Of a stretch of 64,000 bases of DNA, positions 61,456 through 64,000 are shown in pieces. Source of the DNA: Sisyra terminalis (Eukaryota; Arthropoda; Insecta; Neuroptera; Sisyridae); the NCBI GenBank assembly GCA_958496175.1, contig OY292278.1, positions 16,368,001-16,432,000 of the forward strand, in the 5' to 3' direction. Below the pieces are notes generated by a model. The model saw only the letters and a program-made list of their open reading frames with translations. It did no database searches and was not told the DNA's origin. Numbering within the stretch: the first letter of the stretch is position 1; every line of letters begins with the position of its first letter. A program made the translations under genes and the position numbers.

Positions 61456-62059
61456 ATCTTAGGTTCAGACAGGAAGTTATAGGTTAATTAAAGCTCAGCG
61501 CGGCAGATTGCGGTTAATAATAAAATTTGTAACTCTTTAGTAGCCTAATACATAATACAAATTAAAGAATCAACTCCAATATTGCAATTGCCAAATTAAA
61601 CTTACATATATCATATATATTTTTTCAAACACATTACCAACTTCGGTTATTTTATTTGGCTATAATAATCGGGAAAATAAGACCATAAGACTTTAGAAAA
61701 GTTTCCGACTCCAGAACTAGGATAAAAGCAAGCTGAAACAGCCAGTTTTGAAAATTGTCAATCAAATACAAGGAAAATAAGTACATAATCAAATTTAATG
61801 TTAATTTTTTAAAAAAAATAATCCAACTTTCAAACTCAGTCATTTATTAAGGGAAGTAAATCAGTTTTTAATGACACGGAAGTATTAAAAAATCAACGAA
61901 TTTTGAAAAAATGAAGAACTTTTAAGAAGATTTGAACTATAAATTGAGGTAAAATATTATTGAAGATAATAATTATTCGTTTTAAAATGTTTTTTAAACG
62001 CAAATCCCAAAAAAAGTGTTGAAAACATAAAACTTAATAATTTTATAAAATTATTTAAT
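61456..62059. other. No recognised feature
   Basis: A+T-rich sequence; nothing supportable. Confidence 0.55.
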
Positions 62060-62273
62060 GGTATAACTTTGACAATCACTTCTTCAACAGCAACCCCAAC
62101 GGTAAGGAAAACTGTTTATGTAGGCTTTTACACTTCTTTGGATTTATCATTGAAAATAACATTTTTTTTAAGTTTTCTTCTTAATTTTTCACCTACTTTC
62201 AGGAGATTGGAAATCATTACGGACAATGGGTCGAATCTATCTATATTCTATTCTCCTTATGGTCCTTGCATGA
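62060..62273 (+). pseudogene. Exon-intron-exon candidate with a truncated signal-peptide-like frame
   Basis: A CA-rich leader ends at a consensus donor (CAACG then GTAAGG, 62102). A 101-nt interval ends in ACTTTCAG (62202). The next segment starts GAGATTGG and carries ATG 62226 followed by a 15-residue signal-peptide-like stretch (GRIYLYSILLMVLA) and TGA at 62271. Read past the TGA, the same frame continues for about 29 codons with Cys-Arg-Cys. It may be the broken 5' part of a small secreted-protein gene, or chance. Confidence 0.25.
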
Positions 62274-62937
62274 TTAATAGCAGTATTTGGTATATGTCGT
62301 TGCATATTATATGTCCAAGGTACTGGTAAATTATGCAAATATATGTTTTTCTAAATTTGTTATTTGAAATATAAAAAGAAATCCAATAAAATGACTGTAA
62401 CATTGTTTTATAAATTACCAAAGGTTTCAAAATACAATCAAATATAAACGTTTTTAAAAACTAGACCTTAAATAAGCAGTTTTTTTACTACGCTACAACT
62501 TTGATCTTTTAAATCATATGGTATTAAAAATATAACTATAATACTATAATAACAACAAAGTCTAATGTATCAATTAAATTATAGTATGGTTCTATGGCTG
62601 TTAGATTTTACGTTTTGATCAGATTCACATAAGAAAAAAGATTTAGTGAGCTCAACCCATAACTCACTAAATACTTACAATAAAAGGACTAAATTTTTTA
62701 CTCGTAGAACTAACACAATTTATTATTTTTTTATTTGGTGAACTTTTAAATTGGTATGGTTAATAGTTAACAAGTGTTGCTACTGTAAAATTGTTGTAAT
62801 TTTTTATGCCTCATGTTCCTTATTACTTAATTTATAAATGTTTTCTAAGGATTCACTGAGAATTGAATATTAAAGATCGCATCAGAAAGGATCTTCCAAA
62901 GTTTGTATAAATTTGATTAAAGAATATTACTTCTTTT
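62274..62937. other. No recognised feature
   Basis: A+T-rich sequence; nothing supportable. Confidence 0.55.
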
Positions 62938-62964
62938 TGACAAAAAAAAAAAAAAAAAAAAAAA
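62938..62964 (+). repeat. Poly(A) run
   Basis: About 24 A residues followed by two ACAGAGAAAAA units. It could be the tail of a plus-strand retroposon whose body is no longer recognisable. It lies ~45 bp from the oppositely oriented LINE tail. Confidence 0.7.
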
Positions 62965-63008
62965 CAGAGAAAAAACAGAGAAAAAATGTAAAATGATAAT
63001 GGATTGAT

Positions 63009-63239
63009 AATTTTTTTTTTTTTTTTTTTTTTTATTTTATTTTATTTAAAGTCACTGTTTAACATCTTGGTCATTAATGACTAAAATAATGTACATGTTA
63101 CGATTGGTAATACATGTTTAGTTCTAATAAATAATAGTTAACAATTCTAATAAATGATAATAACTAACAAATTCTATTAAATGATAATAATATAATAAAT
63201 TCTAATAGTAAACTAGGCTTATAAATATGTTTTTGTACT
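63009..63239 (-). mobile_element. LINE 3' untranslated region and poly(A) tail
   Basis: On the minus strand the stop codon at 63240 is followed by an A+T-rich 3' region with three loose repeats of a TTATTATCATTTA-type unit. It ends in an AAATAAAATAAAATAAAA stretch running into about 23 A (63011-63033), the insertion end of the element. Confidence 0.8.
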
Positions 63240-64000
63240 TTATATTGTATCAAGTAATTTAGTTTTTTTTAGGAATTCTATAGTCTTTTTAATCCCTTCT
63301 TCTGTATTGAGGCACTCTTTCATCGTTGTCGGCATGCCAGTCGCGCTCCTCTGACAGTTGTATGCCCCACACTCTATCAGAACATGTTTAACGGTCAGAT
63401 CTTGATCGCAATGACTGCATTTTGGCTTTTGTTCCTTATTGATGTAGTGGATATGTGTCAGGTTAGTGTGCCCAATACGCAACCTAGTTATGGTAGTCTG
63501 CTCCTTCCTGGTTGCTACCGATGGACATTTCTCTTGGGTGGCTGAGTCCCTCACCGTAGATAATTTTTGCGGTGTATTTCTCCACATACTGTCCCAGGTT
63601 TTTTGGACTTTACTCCTGACTAACCTCTTCCAGTCTTCTAATTCCAGCTCGTGATCATCGATCAGTTCTTCGGTGGTTGCCCTTTTTGCCGCTTCGTCAG
63701 CTTGCTCGTTGCCATCTATCCCTTGATGTCCGGGGATCCAAATCAACTTTATTTGGTAATTGTTTTTGAGCATGTGGTCTATTTTTTTTTGTATGTTAAT
63801 TATTATTTTATTTTTATTATGCCGATTTTTTAAAGCGTTAAGGGTTGATAGTGAGTCCGAATAAATGACTGACGGTTTCTTTTGTGGCTTTTTTACGATT
63901 GTTTCTAAGCATTTCATTATTGCTACGGCTTCGCAGTTGAAGATTGAGGTTCCGTCTTTCAGCCTGTGGGAAATTTCTTGGTTGTTTGTTATGATGGCAC
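63240..64000 (-). CDS. LINE ORF2 C-terminus: RNase H domain and zinc knuckle (partial)
   Basis: An uninterrupted frame of 253 codons plus stop enters from the right edge of the window; the first Met at 63917 is internal, not the start. RNase H signatures are present: Glu in FNCEAVAI, Asp in VIYSDSLSTLNAL, the IWIPGHQGIDGNEQADEAAK block with His and the last catalytic Asp. The first catalytic Asp lies off-window. After a linker, RLRIGHTNLTH precedes a knuckle C-x2-C-x7-H-x4-C (CSHCDQDLTVKHVLIEC). This order is that of I/R1/LOA-type non-LTR retrotransposons; true Jockey elements normally lack RNase H. No stops or frameshifts occur, so the copy is young compared with the other transposon remnants. 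It is followed by a 3' UTR and poly(A). Confidence 0.9.
   Translation of the reverse strand, partial: AIITNNQEISHRLKDGTSIFNCEAVAIMKCLETIVKKPQKKPSVIYSDSLSTLNALKNRHNKNKIIINIQKKIDHMLKNNYQIKLIWIPGHQGIDGNEQADEAAKRATTEELIDDHELELEDWKRLVRSKVQKTWDSMWRNTPQKLSTVRDSATQEKCPSVATRKEQTTITRLRIGHTNLTHIHYINKEQKPKCSHCDQDLTVKHVLIECGAYNCQRSATGMPTTMKECLNTEEGIKKTIEFLKKTKLLDTI

Overview
The window looks like gene-poor, strongly A+T-rich arthropod DNA, most likely from an insect. The reasons are very short introns, arthropod-type transposons (Tc1, hAT MITEs, Helitrons, RTE, Jockey, and an I/R1-like LINE), a tRNA-derived SINE family, and no bacterial-style gene packing. There are no operons, rRNA genes, CRISPR arrays or intact tRNA genes. 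Most of the 64 kb is intergenic or intronic sequence in which only old repeats can be recognised. No database search was possible, so family names rest on motifs I recognised by eye.

Layout. 1-450: decayed Tc1 transposase. 4.4-9.7 kb: two copies of a ~400-bp dispersed repeat (one inside a 16-bp target-site duplication) and two SINE copies. 9971-10162 (-): an unidentified exon-like open frame. 12340-14454: a non-autonomous Helitron. 14940-15216 (+): the clearest host gene, a two-exon secreted six-cysteine (CS-alpha-beta, defensin-like) peptide. 16.1-18.3 kb: an AT microsatellite, hAT-like termini and a third SINE. 19.8-22.3 kb: a hAT MITE with 8-bp TSD, a long hairpin and two copies of a three-copy repeat. 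24.4-26.6 kb: a Helitron fragment and a ~490-bp direct duplication. 31520-32182: a second hAT MITE with perfect 8-bp TSD and CCGAAA-type subterminal repeats. 32485-33625: a second Helitron carrying the same cargo as the first but inverted. 42.6-43.4 kb: two RTE LINE remnants tail to tail. 43491-43741 (-): a possible odorant-receptor-like exon. 43993-44791: a long-TIR element. 45318-45516 (-): a credible first coding exon of an unidentified gene. 48405-48540: a nearly perfect spacerless palindrome. 53.9-54.8 kb: another inverted-repeat element and a decayed LINE RNase H tail. 58.6-59.3 kb: a nested tandem duplication. 60.1-60.6 kb: a CpG-rich promoter-like patch with a possible first exon. 61.2 kb (-) Jockey remnant. 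63009-64000 (-): the 3' end of a fairly intact LINE running off the window.

The genes do not form a pathway. The biological interest lies in the small acidic CS-alpha-beta peptide gene just downstream of a Helitron, the new first exon on the minus strand, and several apparently unclassified non-autonomous elements whose ends and target duplications can be defined to the base.
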